From Elymus sibiricus (lineage: Eukaryota > Streptophyta > Magnoliopsida > Poales > Poaceae), in the NCBI GenBank assembly GCA_039707655.1, contig CM077667.1:59053628-59117627 (forward strand): DNA of 64,000 bases, given 5' to 3'. Below are positions 45,644 through 57,672 of the stretch, one piece after another. A model generated the notes under the pieces. The model was not told the origin of the DNA, searched no databases, and saw only the letters and a program-made list of their open reading frames with translations. Position numbers and translations under genes: made by a program. Each line of letters starts with the position of its first letter. Within the stretch, counting starts at the first letter, position 1.

Positions 45644-48600
45644 ATGTCTTCCGGCGGTAGTTTGTTCCTGAGCCACGAGATCCGTTTCGGAGCGCTCACC
45701 TTCATCGCCGACGACTCGGCATGGATCCAGGAAGCGCCTCTAGATGTTGAGGCGCTCCCGATCCGCGGGGCGGCGCACTTCCGCGCAAGCTCCTGCGGTG
45801 TTCTTTTACGGCAGCCGTCGATTCCGTATTTGTCGGCCCTCCCCACTGTTCGTCGCCGCAAGCGATCCGGTCGTTCGCGGCTCCAGCGCTGGGTGAGGCA
45901 TGCGGCGGCTCGCCAAACTTCGTCTCCGCAGATTGCAGCTATCGAGCCCGCCGAATCACTTCACGGCGTGTTCGACTCGGCGTCGGATCAGTCTGACGTT
46001 CCCTCCGAGTGTGAGAGCTGCGATCCTGCGGCTGAGGTTCTTATGGCTGGTTCGCATCAGAGTCCCCCACGTGGCTTCGGCCGTGGCAGACGCGAGACCG
46101 GAGGACCGTCGGATGAGCAGCAGCACCGGGATGAGGAGATTCTTCATACTCCCATCGTCGGTGCGACTGCTGAGGCCCAGGCCATGGAGGCCACACGCCT
46201 TCGGCTCAAAAAGATGCAGGAGGCACTCGACGAGCGTGCCCGCCAGCGTCCACCTGTTTCCAGTCGACGACAGCAACAGTTGTTTCCGAGTGGATCTCAT
46301 AACAACGTCAAGGTATTCCGTACTCCAGTTTTAAACATTGCAGTAGCCGCTAGGATTGCAGATTCCATTCAGCCGTCGCGTTCAGAGGCTGGCAGAGGTT
46401 TGCAACAGATCCGAGCGTTGCCTGATGCAGCACAACAACAGAATTCGGCTGTTTCTCAGTCGCGCAATAGGTTACACAGTAATTCGCCCAGAGCAGACAC
46501 AGTTCAGTCGGCGCACAGTACGGGGTCATCTCTGCGTCGCAGGGGCGGAGATTACCGTGAAGATCAGTACCAAGATCAGGGGCGAGATCATTTTGCTCCT
46601 CGTTATCACCGTGATGACCGCCGTCGAGTGCCTACTCCTCCGCGGAGTGGTTCATATGTGCCCCGGGACTATGACGATAGGCACCCGTTCGGCGATGAGC
46701 GGAATCCTGGGTTCGACGCGAGGAATGTCCTCGCACAGAAGCGGATTGACAGAGGCAGGGCTCACAGAAATGATTATGATAGAGACTATCCGAGTGGAAG
46801 TGGTGCCATTGTCTCTGGACCCGAGTGTTTCAGCAGAGCCATTCGCTCTGCAGAGATTCCCCCCAACTTCAGGTTGGCGGCTGGAATAAGCAAGTTCTCC
46901 GGTGAGTCGAAGCCGGAAACATGGTTAGATGATTACCGAGTGGCTGTGCAGATTGGTGGAGGAAATGACAACATAGCCATGAAGCATTTATCCTTGATGT
47001 TGGATGGTTCGGCCCGAGCGTGGTTGAATCGTTTGGCTCCTTCTAGCATCTATTGCTAGGAAGATCTTGCCCGAGTGTTCATCAGAACTTTCGAGGGCAC
47101 TTGCAAGCGTCCTGCAGGTTTGATCGATTTGCAGCACTGTGTTCAGAATCCCAATGAGTCCTTGAGAGATTACATTCAGCGTTGGTCCACCTTGCATCAC
47201 AAAGTGGAGAATGTTTCCGAGCACCAAGCTGTTTGTGCTTTCAAGGCCGGTGTGAAGTACAGAGAGCTTTACCTGAAGTTTGGGTGGACAGGTGATATTT
47301 CCCTTAGCAAGATGATGGAGATTGCCACTCGGTACGCCAATGGCGAAGAGGAAGACCGCCTCCGCAGCGGCAAAGGAAAAGCAGTCGACAATGATGCCGG
47401 CGGCAATTCCAGTCGTAAACAGAAGCGCAAAGCTGATGGCCCTGCTCAGGCAGAGGCGGCCATTCTGGCGGCGCAAGGAAAAAATAAGGGGAAGTCCAAA
47501 GGGCAGTTTACCCCCAAGAAAGGAAAGAATCAGTTAGGAGCGGATGTCTTAGATTTGCCGTGTGCAATCCACACGAAGAAAGATGAGGAAGGCAATTTGA
47601 TATTGCCAAAGCATGCCACTCGACAGTGTCGTTTACTGATCCAGCAGTTCAAGGAAGGTCAGTCGAGTGAGAAAGCTCCTGAAAAGGAGGATGATGAAGA
47701 CAAAGAAGAGTTTCCTGAGGTCAATGCCACTCTGTTGATTTTTGCTGATGTAGAAAGCAAGAGTCGACTGAAAGTTATCAACAGAGAAGTCAACATGGTT
47801 GTTCCTGCCACACCCACATACCTCAAGTGGTCTCAGACTGCTATCACATTCGACCAGTCAGACCACCCTGCACATATTGCTACCCCTGGTCGGCAAGCGC
47901 TGGTGGTGGACCCGGTTGTGGGAGGCACTCGACTCCGCAAAGTCTTGATGGATGGTGGGAGCGGTTTGAACATCTTATATGCGGATACCCTAAAAGGGAT
48001 GGGCATTCCGATGTCCCGACTCAGCGAAAGCAACATGCAATTTCACGGAGTCATCCCTGGGAAGAAGGCCAAGTCACTCGGCCAGATTGCTTTGGATGTG
48101 GTGTTCGGCACCGACAAGAATTTTCGCAAAGAGAACTTGACGTTTGAAGTTGTGGAATTCCAGAGCTCATACCACGCCATCCTTGGTCGTCCGGCTTATG
48201 CCCGTTTCATGGCCCGTCCATGCTACGTGTATCTCAAGCTGAAGATGCCCGGGCCCAAGGGTGTGATCACAGTCACTGGCAATCGACAGAGGGCTGAGGA
48301 GTGCCTTCAGCAGGGCTCCAAAATTGTTGATCATCAGATGGCTGTGGTCGAGTTGGAGGAGGACAAGAAGAGTGCTTATCCTGCCGACCTGCTGCGTGCC
48401 AAGAAGCCCGCCTCTGAGTCAGCTTTCCAGTCGGCAGGCGAAGTGAAGCAAGTGCACATTCACCCGACGGATCCGAATGCTGCCTCGACCAACATCTCAA
48501 CGACACTCGACAGCAAATAGGAAGCCGAGCTCATCCAGTTCCTCCGTGAGAACTAGGACATCTTCGCATGGAAGCCTGCTGACATGCCGGGTGTACCCAG

Positions 48601-51600
48601 GGAACTGGCTGAGCATCGACTGAGAGTCGACCCGAAGGCCAAGCCTGTGAAAGAGCACTTGCGTCGGTCAGCAGCAGAGAAGCGGAAGGCAATCGGCGAG
48701 GAGGTGGCTCGTCTCTTGGCGGCTAAGTTCATACGCGAGATTTACCACTCCGAGTGGCTCTCGAACGTCGTCATGGTCCCCAAGAAAGACAAGTCACTCC
48801 GCATGTTTATTGACTTCAAACATATCAATCGGGTCTGCCCGAAAGATCATTTTCCGCTCCCCCGCATCGACCAGATTGTCGATTCAACTGCGGGGTGCGA
48901 GCGTTTATCTTTTCTTGATGCATACTCCGGTTACCATCAGATCCGTCTGTTCGGTCCGGATGAAATAAAGACAACCTTCATCACCCCATTCAGGTGTTTC
49001 TGTTATATCACCATGCCTTTTGGTTTGAAAAACGCTGGCTCTACTTTCATGCGCATGATTAAAAAATGCCTGCTTGATCAGATCCCTCGGAATGTTGAAG
49101 CATACATGGATGATATTGTCGTCAAGTCTCGCAAAGGTTCCGACCTGCTGACTGACTTGGCTGAAACATTCGCCAACTTGAGGAGGTATGATATCAAGTT
49201 AAACCCGACAAAGTGCACTTTCGGTGTTCCTGGTGGGAAGTTGCTTGGTTTTCTCGTTTCCGAAAGAGGAATCGACGTCAATCCTGAAAAGATCAGTGCT
49301 ATTACCCGAATGAAGAGCCCTGAGCGCGTGCACGATGTCCAGAAGCTCACAGGTTGCCTGGCGTTGTTGAGTCGATTCATTTCTCGTCTCGGTGAGAAGG
49401 CATTGCCTTTATACCGACTGATGAAGAAGTCTGATACGTTTGAGTGGACTCCAGAAGCTGAAGCAGCGTTTGTCGAGCTCAAAGCCCTGCTTTCCACCTA
49501 GCCGGTGCTTGCTGCTCCACATAGCAAAGAACACTTGCTCCTGTACATCGCGGCCACTAATTAGGTCGTTAGTACAGTTCTCACTGTCGAGCGGGAAGAG
49601 GAAGGCAAAGCTTACAAAGTCCAACATACTGTTTATTACATTTCTGAAGTATTGACTCCTTCAAAGCAAAGGTACCCACATTACCAGAAGCTCGTATATG
49701 GTATATAGCTGTCAGCGAAGAAGGTGGCACACTACTTTCAAGATCACTCAATTTCAGTCGTCAGTGATGCTCCATTGTCTGAGATCCTCAACAATCGAGA
49801 TGCGACTCGTCGAGTGGCCAAATGTCCTATTGAGCTCCTTTACTTTGATATCAAGTTTGAAGCAAAAAAGGCAAGCAAGTCTCAAGCACTTGCTGATTTC
49901 CTGGCCGAGTGAATAGAACAGCAGTAGCCAATCCAAATCCACTCGGCACACTGGACCATGTTCTTTGACGGCTCGAAGATGTTGAATGGGTCTGGTGCTG
50001 GCGTAGTATTGGTATCCCCAAAAGGCGACAAACTCAGTTATGTCCTGCAGATGCACTTTGATTCTTCCAATAACGAAGCTGAGTATGAAGCACTCCTATA
50101 CGGGTTGCGTATGGCCATCTCACTCGGCGTCCGGCGCCTGATGGTATACGGTGACTCTGATTTGGTGGTCAATCAGGTGATGAAAGAGTGGGATGTCAGG
50201 AACCCTGCTATGACTGGATACTGCAATGCAGTAAGAAAGCTTGAGAAGAAGTTCGAAGGTTTGGAACTCCATCATGTTCCCCGAGTGAAGAATCAGGCAG
50301 CTGATGAGCTAGCAAAGATTGGATCCACTCGGAAGCCTGTCCCCAGCAATGTGTTTCTGGAGCACCTACATTCTCCTTCAGTGCAGGAAGATCCCTTCAC
50401 TAAAGAGCCCCCGCAAGCAAAGAGCGCCTCTGATCCGACTGAAGTTGATGTCCCAGCGGTCATAGATCTGGTCATGGAGATTTTGGTGATCACGCCCGAC
50501 TGGACAGTGCCTTATATCGCATATATTCTGAGGCAAGAACTCCCAGATGACGAGGTTGAAGCTCGATAGATCGTCCGCAGATCCAAGGCCTTTACTGTTA
50601 TGAATGGACAACTTTACAGAGAAAGCGTAACTGGCGTGACTCAGCAGTGTATCTCTCCTGAAGAAGGTCGACTGATTTTGGAGGAGATTCACTCGGGAAC
50701 CTGTGGTCATCATGCATCCTCTAGGACGATTGTTGCCAAAGAATACCGGGCTGGTTTCTTCTGGCCGTGCACCAACGAGATGGCTAAGGAGATTGTTGAT
50801 CGCTGTGAAGGGTGCCAGTTCTATTCAAACTTGTCGCACAAGCCTACATCTGCCTTGAAGACTATTCCACTCGTCTGGCCGTTTGCTGTATGGGGTTTGG
50901 ATATGGTCAAACCCCTTCGAACAGGCCAGAGTGGATTTACTCGCTTGCTTGTAGCAGTCGACAAGTTCACTAAGTGGATTGAGGCCAAACCCATAAAGAA
51001 GCTGAACTCGCGCACTGCTACGAAATTCATGAAAGAGATAACATTCCGATATGGAGTTCCCCACAGTATCATTACAGACAACGGCTCAAACTTTGACTCG
51101 GAAGAGTTCAGACACTTTTGCTCCTCTCAAGACACTCGGGTAGATTACGCATCTGTTGCGCACCCCTAGACTAACGGCCAAGCTGAGTGAGCAAATGGCC
51201 TTATCCTTCAAGGGCTGAAGCCTCGACTCATGTGAGATCTTGATCATGCAGCTGGAGCTTGGGTCACTGAATTGCCGTCTGTTCTATGGGGCTTGAGGAC
51301 GACTCCTAACCGGTCGACTGGGCGCACTCCTTTCTTCATGGTGTATGGAGCCGAAGCCGTTTTGCCAAGTGATGTCCTTCACAATTCTCCCCGAGTAGAC
51401 CTTTACTCCGAGGCTGAGGCTGAACAAGCACAACAAGACGGTGTAGATCTCCTGGAAGAAGAATGCGAGATGGCTCTGATTCGGTCGACTGTATATCAAC
51501 AAGATCTGCGCCGCTTCCATGCGAGGCACGTCAAGAGTTGGTCGTTCCGTGAAGGTGATCTTGTGCTCCGAGTGGATCAGCAGCGACCTCACAAGCTGGC

Positions 51601-51733
51601 CCCAGCATGGGAAGGCCCTTTCGTCGTCACCAAAGTACTGAACAATGGAGCTTACCACCTCTTCAACCTCAAGAAGAATATCGACGAGCCGCGCGCCTGG
51701 AACGCAGATTTACTTCGACGTTTTTATACTTGA
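45644..51733 (+). pseudogene. gag-pol of the Gypsy element: one continuous frame with twelve in-frame stops
   Basis: The ATG at 45644 (MSSGGSLFLSHEIRFG) opens a frame that runs to 51733 without any frameshift. Domains in order: gag (retrotransposon gag core around FSGESKPETWLDDYRVAVQ, 46890-47250), aspartic protease VLMDGGSGLNILY (~47942-47980), RT from VKEHLRRSAAEKRKA with YMDDIVV at 49105-49125, RNase H with FFDGSKMLNGSGAG (~49960), integrase zinc finger (HSGTCGHH...CEGC, ~50690-50815), integrase core with LDMVKPL and ITDNGSNFDSEEF, and a C-terminal domain ending at the TGA 51731-51733. In-frame stops begin at 47057, 48518, 48554, 49499, 49562, 49706, 49910, 49925, 50567, 51167, 51188 and 51233: nine TAG, three TGA, no TAA. 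The copy cannot make full Pol. Confidence 0.95.
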
Positions 51734-51840
51734 CGACTGAGTTGTTTTGATGTAATAAGAGTACTCCAGACAGTTTCGTTTGTTAAAGTTATGACTCCCG
51801 CAGTCTATTGTCGGTTCCGATCGCGCAATTTCGCATTCAA
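51734..51840 (+). other. Short spacer after pol
   Basis: Sequence after the pol stop, before the tandem array. Contains GATGTAATAAGAG but no clear signal. Confidence 0.4.
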
Positions 51841-52570
51841 AAACTACCCTGAGTGACGAGCGATCCTCTCACTCGGGGGCTTAGCTGCGAACCAGTTTTC
51901 GCCTAAGTTAAAAAATTACTCCGAGTGACGAGCGATCCTCTCACTCGGGGGCTTAGCTGCGAACCAGTTTTTGCCTAAGTTAAAAAACTATTCCGAGTGA
52001 CGAGCGATCCTCTCACTCGGGGGCTTAGCTGCGAACCAGTTTTCGCCTAAGTTAAAAAACTGCTCCGAGTGGCGAGCGATCCTCTCACTCGGGGGCTTAG
52101 CTGCGAACCAGCTTTCGTCTAAGTTAAAAACTCTTCCGAGTGGATAGTATTCCATTCACTCAGAAACTTAGCCACGAATCAATCTTCGTCTAAGTTCGAA
52201 ACTTCTCCGAGTGGCGAGCGATCCTCTCACTCGGGGGCTTAGCTGCGAACCAGCCTTCGCCTAAGTAAAAAACCCTTCCGAGTGGATAGTATTCCATTCA
52301 TTCGGAAACTTAGCTGCGAACCAGTCTTCGTCTAAGTTCAAAACTTCTCCGAGTGGCGAGCGATCCTCTCACTCGGGGGCTTAGCTGCGAACCAGTTTTC
52401 GCCTAAGTCAAAAACCCCTCCGAGTGGATAGTGTTCCATTCACTCGGAGACTTAGCTGCGAATCAGTCTTCGCCTAAGTTAAAAACTTCTCCGAGTGTAG
52501 AGTAATCCTTACGCTCGGGGGCTTAGCTGCGAGTCAGTCTTCGCCTAAGTCCGACATTCTTCCGAGTGCT
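51841..52570 (+). repeat. ~72-bp tandem array (about ten units) with a polypurine-tract-like motif
   Basis: Units of the form CCGAGTG(A/G)CGAGCGATCC, TCTCACTCGGGGGCTTAGCT, GCGAACCAGTTTTCGCCTAA, TTAAAAA repeat with a period of 70-72 bp. Variant units have ATAGTATTCCATTCACTCGG in the middle. Most units hold CTCGGGGGCTTA, close to the TTCGGGGGCTAA that precedes the 3' LTR. Non-coding. Confidence 0.93.
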
Positions 52571-52762
52571 GAACATCCATTCCATTCAGGAGCAAAACAA
52601 GTTCAACCAAACAAAGGATTGACAGCAAAATGCAGATAAATCCAAAGTTTCTAGCGCGGTTAAAAGTTATTCGCGCAAAGGGAAGTACTCAGGCCCAAGG
52701 CCTAAACGAAGTTTTGAACGGTTACACCATCACTCGGCATACCGAGGCAAATAAAGTGTTTT

Positions 52763-55700
52763 TCAAGCACCGGTGGGGCTCGAGGGCTCGACGAAGGTGT
52801 CCAGGTCAATCCCATCGGCGATCCGAGTGGCTGCTTCGATGAAGGTCTCCATGAAATCTTCGAATTGAAGTTTCTTCGTGTTGATCACCCATAGAGCCTT
52901 CAGTTTGTCCTCCTTAGCCTCCTTGCAATGGACCCGGACGAGTGAAAGCGCCACGTCAGCTCCGCAGCGAGCAGCAGATTTTTTCCACGCCTGCACTCGA
53001 CCAGGAATCTCATTGAGGTGGGTCATCATCGACTCGAGGTCAGTCTGGAGGGTGTCTTCTGGCCACAGTTCTTTGTCGACCTTCTCCAGCGCAGCCCTCA
53101 GTCGAGTGATATATCCTTGGACACTCCTGAGACGAGCTTCAAGTCGAAACATGTCCATGGCCACGGCGTCCCCGGCGGGTGACTTGGTGGGATCCAGATT
53201 TGGTTCGATATCCTCAGTCTCCTTTCCAAAATCTTGGCAAAATTCTGCACGAAGAGAAAACGAAAAGGTAGTCACACTGCTATTCTGAAGAAATCAAAGA
53301 AATTCACTCGACGGAAGAAAGTTACCTTCAAGCATGCCGAACATCTTCTTCGCGAAGTCTCCCAAGTATTTCTCCAGAGTGCTCCTTCTCTTGGTCAGTT
53401 GTTCAACCTTCTGGATCCAGTCGGCCTGTTCCTGCTTGAGTTTAGCGTTCTCTTCTTCCAACTTATTGGCTGCAGCAAGCTTCTTCTCAGCAGCCTCGGT
53501 TTTCTCCCTCGCCACCTTCTAAGCGTCGGCGAGTGCCTTGTCTTTATCTTCAAGCGCCTTCTTCATGGTATCTAAAGAAATAACATTGTTGAGTCGCGCT
53601 CGGAGTCGACGGTTCTCATCACGTGCGTCTGTTCGAGTGAGGACACTCGGTTCAAAGGATAGAAGATGAAAGTGATAGTGCAATTGGTCAACAAAGATTA
53701 CCTCCCAGGGTCTTCAGCTCAGTCTGTGCACGGTTTAGATCGTTCTTGGTCACCTCCAGATCTAGCTGAAGTGGTTTTTTCTCCTTCTCCACATCGACGT
53801 ACTTGGTCCCGAGCTCACAGGCTTTCTGAAATCAGCAAAGAAATAGTTCAGTCGACATCAACATCTCTCCACTCCCGAGTGGAAAGGAACAAGTTTAGTC
53901 GACTGGACGGCGGCCCGTCGCCCCACCCCACACTCCTACAAAGCGTCATATCATGGTTGATGGAAATGATGTCCATGAAACCTGCAGGATAGTTCTTAAG
54001 ACTACTGCCAATCGTAAACGATCGACAGTAGTCTCGGGGACTACACCCAGTGGGTGCACTCAGCGTGCCCCCACTGGACCCGAGACCACTCGACCAGGTC
54101 TGACCTGTCCGAGTATAAAAAAAACATGCAAATATTGTATCTATCAGACCCTCGCCGATGCAAGCACTCGACGGCGGTCTCGGGGACTACACCCAGTGGG
54201 TGCACTCAGCGTGCCCCCACTGGACCTACTTTCACTCGACCAAGATGTCGAGTGACAAGCGACTATCAAAACATATCTAAGACCCCTGCCGATGTCTTCG
54301 TCATTCGACAGCGGTCTCGGGGACTACACCCAGTGGGTGCACTCAGCGTGCCCCCACTGGATACAAATCACTCGACTAAGACCTGATCTATTCGAGAAGA
54401 AAGTGAGCAAGTATGCGTCCAAAGAAAACACCCAGTGGGTGTAGAGTCAAGATGGACAGGAATTCAATCGGAAATGAACTTACAATAGCACTTACTCGGA
54501 CATTGGCACGAAGCGCTGAACTCGCATCATAAGCCAACTTGCTGGCCTTATATGCCTCCTTCGTACGCAGCATCATTTGTCCAGCCTGGATCATGGCCTC
54601 TTTGGCAGCTCCAGTCTGGTCCTCTGGGACGTGGTACAAAGGATATGCAGTCGTCGGATGAGTCGGTGCTGCAGATGAGGTAGCAAGAGGCGCTTGAGGT
54701 TGCCCAATCGGCGCTGAAACCACCAGAGTTGAAGTTACTGGCGGAGCACTCGACAGTGGAACCACAAGATTAGCTCTGGCTTGGGAAGAGTCGCCATGCT
54801 CTTGAGATGACGCAGCAGTCGACCTACGAGGTGCCTGTCCTGATGATGTTCTCCGAGTGCGTACGCGTGGAGTGTCCAAGGCCACAACTTCACCCTCAGC
54901 ACCCTGCTGTGGCTCCTCGTCGTCTTCCACATGGATGACATCGTCAACTGTCAATCGACAACGTTGACTTATTCATTCGACGAATTGCCTTAAAAAAATC
55001 AGTCTACAGTGTCCACTTCCATGTGATCCTCCTCATCCCGCAGAGGCGACGTCACCGAGGTAGCAGCTCTGGCGAATAAATTTCACTCGGTCATCAAAGA
55101 CATGAAGTTTCACAACAGCAGAAAAAGGAAAATAAATACTTACATTGAGGCGACAGGCACGGCGATCTTCATGCGGGGCAGAGCCTTCCGAGGTTTTGGT
55201 ACATCAGACCTGGGCTGTTTTGCGACCTTTTCAGTCGACTCAGGTGTCGCCACCCGGTCGCGTTTCAGATTCCTAGTGCTCGATGCCAAGGTTCTGCTTG
55301 GAGCAGCTTCTAGATCTTCGCGTTGTTTGGTACGACGCTCGATGCGCGAACGAGCCTGGACTTCTTCCTCGATCTCTTCCAGGTTGTCGTCGCTGCCTTC
55401 ACTATCGTCGGCGTAGTCGACGTCTGCGCTGCCGCCTGCGCTCTCTTCTCCGTCTTCAGGCTGCTCTCCATTTGGCACGGGCGAATACATGTTCGTAAAC
55501 TCCTGCAAGATACAAACTGTAAAGTCAGTCGACTGAAGGCCCAGTCACTCGACGAAACATGAAAGCACTCGACAAAGATATAACTTACCAGGTTCGTCGG
55601 TGGGTTCAAAGCAGAGAAGGGCAAGATTCGCTTGGCTCCCAAAGGGTTATCACAGGCTCCGGTGATGCTCCTAAGTCACTGGGCAACAGTCTCGTCGGAA

Positions 55701-56668
55701 ACTTCCTCTGGATGTGTCCAAGTGGTATCTTCGGGGCCCGAATAATGCCACATAGTGTGATCCCTATCTTGAAGAGGCTGGATTCGTCGACTGAGAAACG
55801 CCTCTAGGAGGTCCATACCAGTCACTCCGCCACGGATCAGATCTACTACTGCATTCACTAAAATCCCTACCTGGACTTTCTCTCCCTCTGTCACGTTCAG
55901 TGTTCTGGGAGTGGTGGGTCGATCCAACGTGAAGGGAGGAAGGCTAGTCGACATATTGGGAGATGCAACATCTTTGCAGTAAAACCATGTCGACTGCCAG
56001 CCCCGAACAGATTCAGGAAAGATCATTGATGGAAATGCACTCCTACCCCTTTTTTGGAGTCCCAGGCCACCGCATAGCTGGATGACATGAGTCTTACTAT
56101 CACTAGGATTGGCCTTTTTGACACACTGAGATCGGATGGTAAATATGTGCTTGAACAAACCCCAGTGAGGAGAACAACCCAAGAAACATTCGCACAGAGT
56201 TATGAACGCAGCGAGATACGCAATGGCATTCGGAGGGAAATGGTGAAGCTGTGCCCCGAAGTAGTTCAAGAATCCGCGAATGAATGGATGGGGAGGCAAA
56301 GAAAAACCTCGCTCGACGTGGGTGAGGAAGAGGACTCGCTCGCCGTCGCGCGGCTCCGGCTCGGCCTCTCCCTCCGACAGCCTCCACGACCCGTCAGCTA
56401 TCAGCCCGTCGGCGACGAGATTTTGGACGTCCTCCGTCGTGACGGTCGACCGGAGGAAATCCCCCTGGATCCACCCCAGCGGCACCGCGGATCGGGCGCC
56501 CGACAACTTCTTCGCCTTGGCTCCCTTCTTGGCGCGCTCGAGCTTCTCCGTCTTCCCCTTCGTCATCGCGGCGGCGGTGGTCAAGGCGGAGTAGAGCGGC
56601 GTGCGTGGAGCAGGGGAGGCGGAGGAAAAGAGGGGAACGGAGGAGAAGCACTGTACCGGCCCTCGCAT
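52763..56668 (-). CDS. Antisense multi-exon gene of the Tat-type element (gypsy-type transposon domain plus coiled coil)
   Basis: Runs opposite to gag-pol between pol and the 3' LTR, like the antisense gene of Grande-type elements; its role is unknown. Exons inferred on the minus strand: first 56668 (or ATG 56576) to 55589 with MTKGKTEKLERAKKGAKAKK and the conserved block FIRGFLNYFGAQLHHFPPNA typical of the PF04195 family; donor GTAAGT at 55588. Next 55502-55144, acidic then Lys/Arg-rich (DDSEGSDDNLEEIEEE). Then ~55068-55003, a Ser/Thr/Pro-rich exon from about 54950 to 54485, and coiled-coil exons near 53827-53705 (YVDVEKEKKPLQLDLEVTKN) and ~53575-53335 (LAAANKLEEENAKLKQEQAD). The last runs from ~53245 to 52763 (helical, MFRLEARLRSVQGYITRLRA). 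One in-frame TGA near 55674 breaks the first exon. Boundaries are approximate. Confidence 0.72.
54047..54360. repeat. Three hairpin-forming repeats inside an intron of the antisense gene
   Basis: CCAGTGGGTGCAC-TCAGC-GTGCCCCCACTGG occurs at 54047-54077, 54193-54223 and 54330-54360, each preceded by GTCTCGGGGACTACAC. Each can form a 13-bp stem with one mismatch and a 5-nt loop. A partial copy CACCCAGTGGGTG lies at 54430-54442. Confidence 0.88.
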
Positions 56669-57086
56669 CGCTTCGTCTTATAACTGCCCGAGTGGGTCAC
56701 TGACCTGCGGGCCCGCCAGATCCCTGTAATCCCGATTACAGAGGAAGCGCGGGACGTGGTGATAAAGGTGGCGCGATAATCGAGGCGTCATGCTCCCACT
56801 TGCCCCAGTCGTTGCGTCATCATCGCGCAGCGCGTACTTCCCCAAATTTTCAAATCCCGCAAAATCCGGGCCTGGCGAAGCGACCCGTCGCATCAAGAGA
56901 TTCCGTTGATCACTCGGATCTGAGTCAGCGCTCAAGTTCACTCGGACACATTTCAAGACAGAATCGATCAGGGTGAATGTCAAAGACTCCAATCGACGCA
57001 GACTTCTGTGAAGCCCTAAAATGCACTCGGAATTTTTGTGTCTTATTAGAACCCGCATCGATCCCTTTTCACTCGAACCCTGATCC

Positions 57087-57099
57087 ATTCGGGGGCTAA
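57087..57099 (+). other. Polypurine tract of the Gypsy element
   Basis: ATTCGGGGGCTAA directly precedes the 3' LTR. The same core is repeated through the 72-bp array 5 kb upstream. Confidence 0.75.
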
Positions 57100-57672
57100 T
57101 GATGGGGATATGTACCTAGGGTAGGGTCATAGGCCTGACCTACATACCTTACTTAAGGACATGACCTTAGAGAACTTAAGGATTACAAGGAAGTCTCCGA
57201 CTGAAATCACCATGGCGTACGAGTCACTCGACAACATCCACTCGGAGGTTTCTTCCTCCACTCGACGGTTGCCTTTCACTCGGAAGAACTAGAAGTCACT
57301 CGACCGCAGAAGACCAGAAGCCACTCCAGGGAGGCCAACGGGCAGGCGTTTGACTAGACACCATTAGTAGCATTTATTACGTACGTTATCAGTAACGTAC
57401 GCCTTCATTACCACGATCGGACCCTTGGTTGCCAGTATTCATGAGGGGCAGCACACTATATAAGCCGCCCTTCCCCCTGGCACAAGGGTTCGCACCCCTT
57501 GTAACTCTCATATTCCACACGACAAGAGCTCCTGAGCACCGAGACGTAGGGCTGTTACCTCCACGAGAGGGGCCTGAACTCGTACATCTGTGTGTACAAC
57601 CTCGCCGTAGCTAGGACTCTGGCCTCTCCTTTCGTACCCCTATCTACTACTGTCAGACTCGTTCCCACGACA
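57100..57672 (+). repeat. 3' LTR of the Gypsy element
   Basis: 573 bp, TGATGGGG...CCCACGACA. Differs from the 5' LTR by about 15 changes including small deletions around the TATA region. Confidence 0.95.

Larger units (their letters stand above)
45001..57672 (+). mobile_element. Complete Tat-lineage Gypsy retrotransposon (12.7 kb), CATAG target duplication
   Basis: LTRs at 45001-45576 and 57100-57672, flanked by CATAG at 44996-45000 and 57673-57677. Internal order: primer-binding site, gag-pol with RT before integrase (Gypsy order), a 72-bp tandem array, then ~4 kb with a multi-exon gene on the opposite strand, then a polypurine tract. A long region between pol and the 3' LTR carrying an antisense gene is the mark of the Tat lineage (Grande, RIRE2-type). 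By eye the LTRs differ at ~15 positions. The 5' LTR ends CC and the 3' LTR CA. Confidence 0.96.

Noticed and set aside
54054..54386. Repeated short frame containing SGCTQRAPTG
   Set aside because: Read-through of the three hairpin repeats in an intron of the antisense gene.
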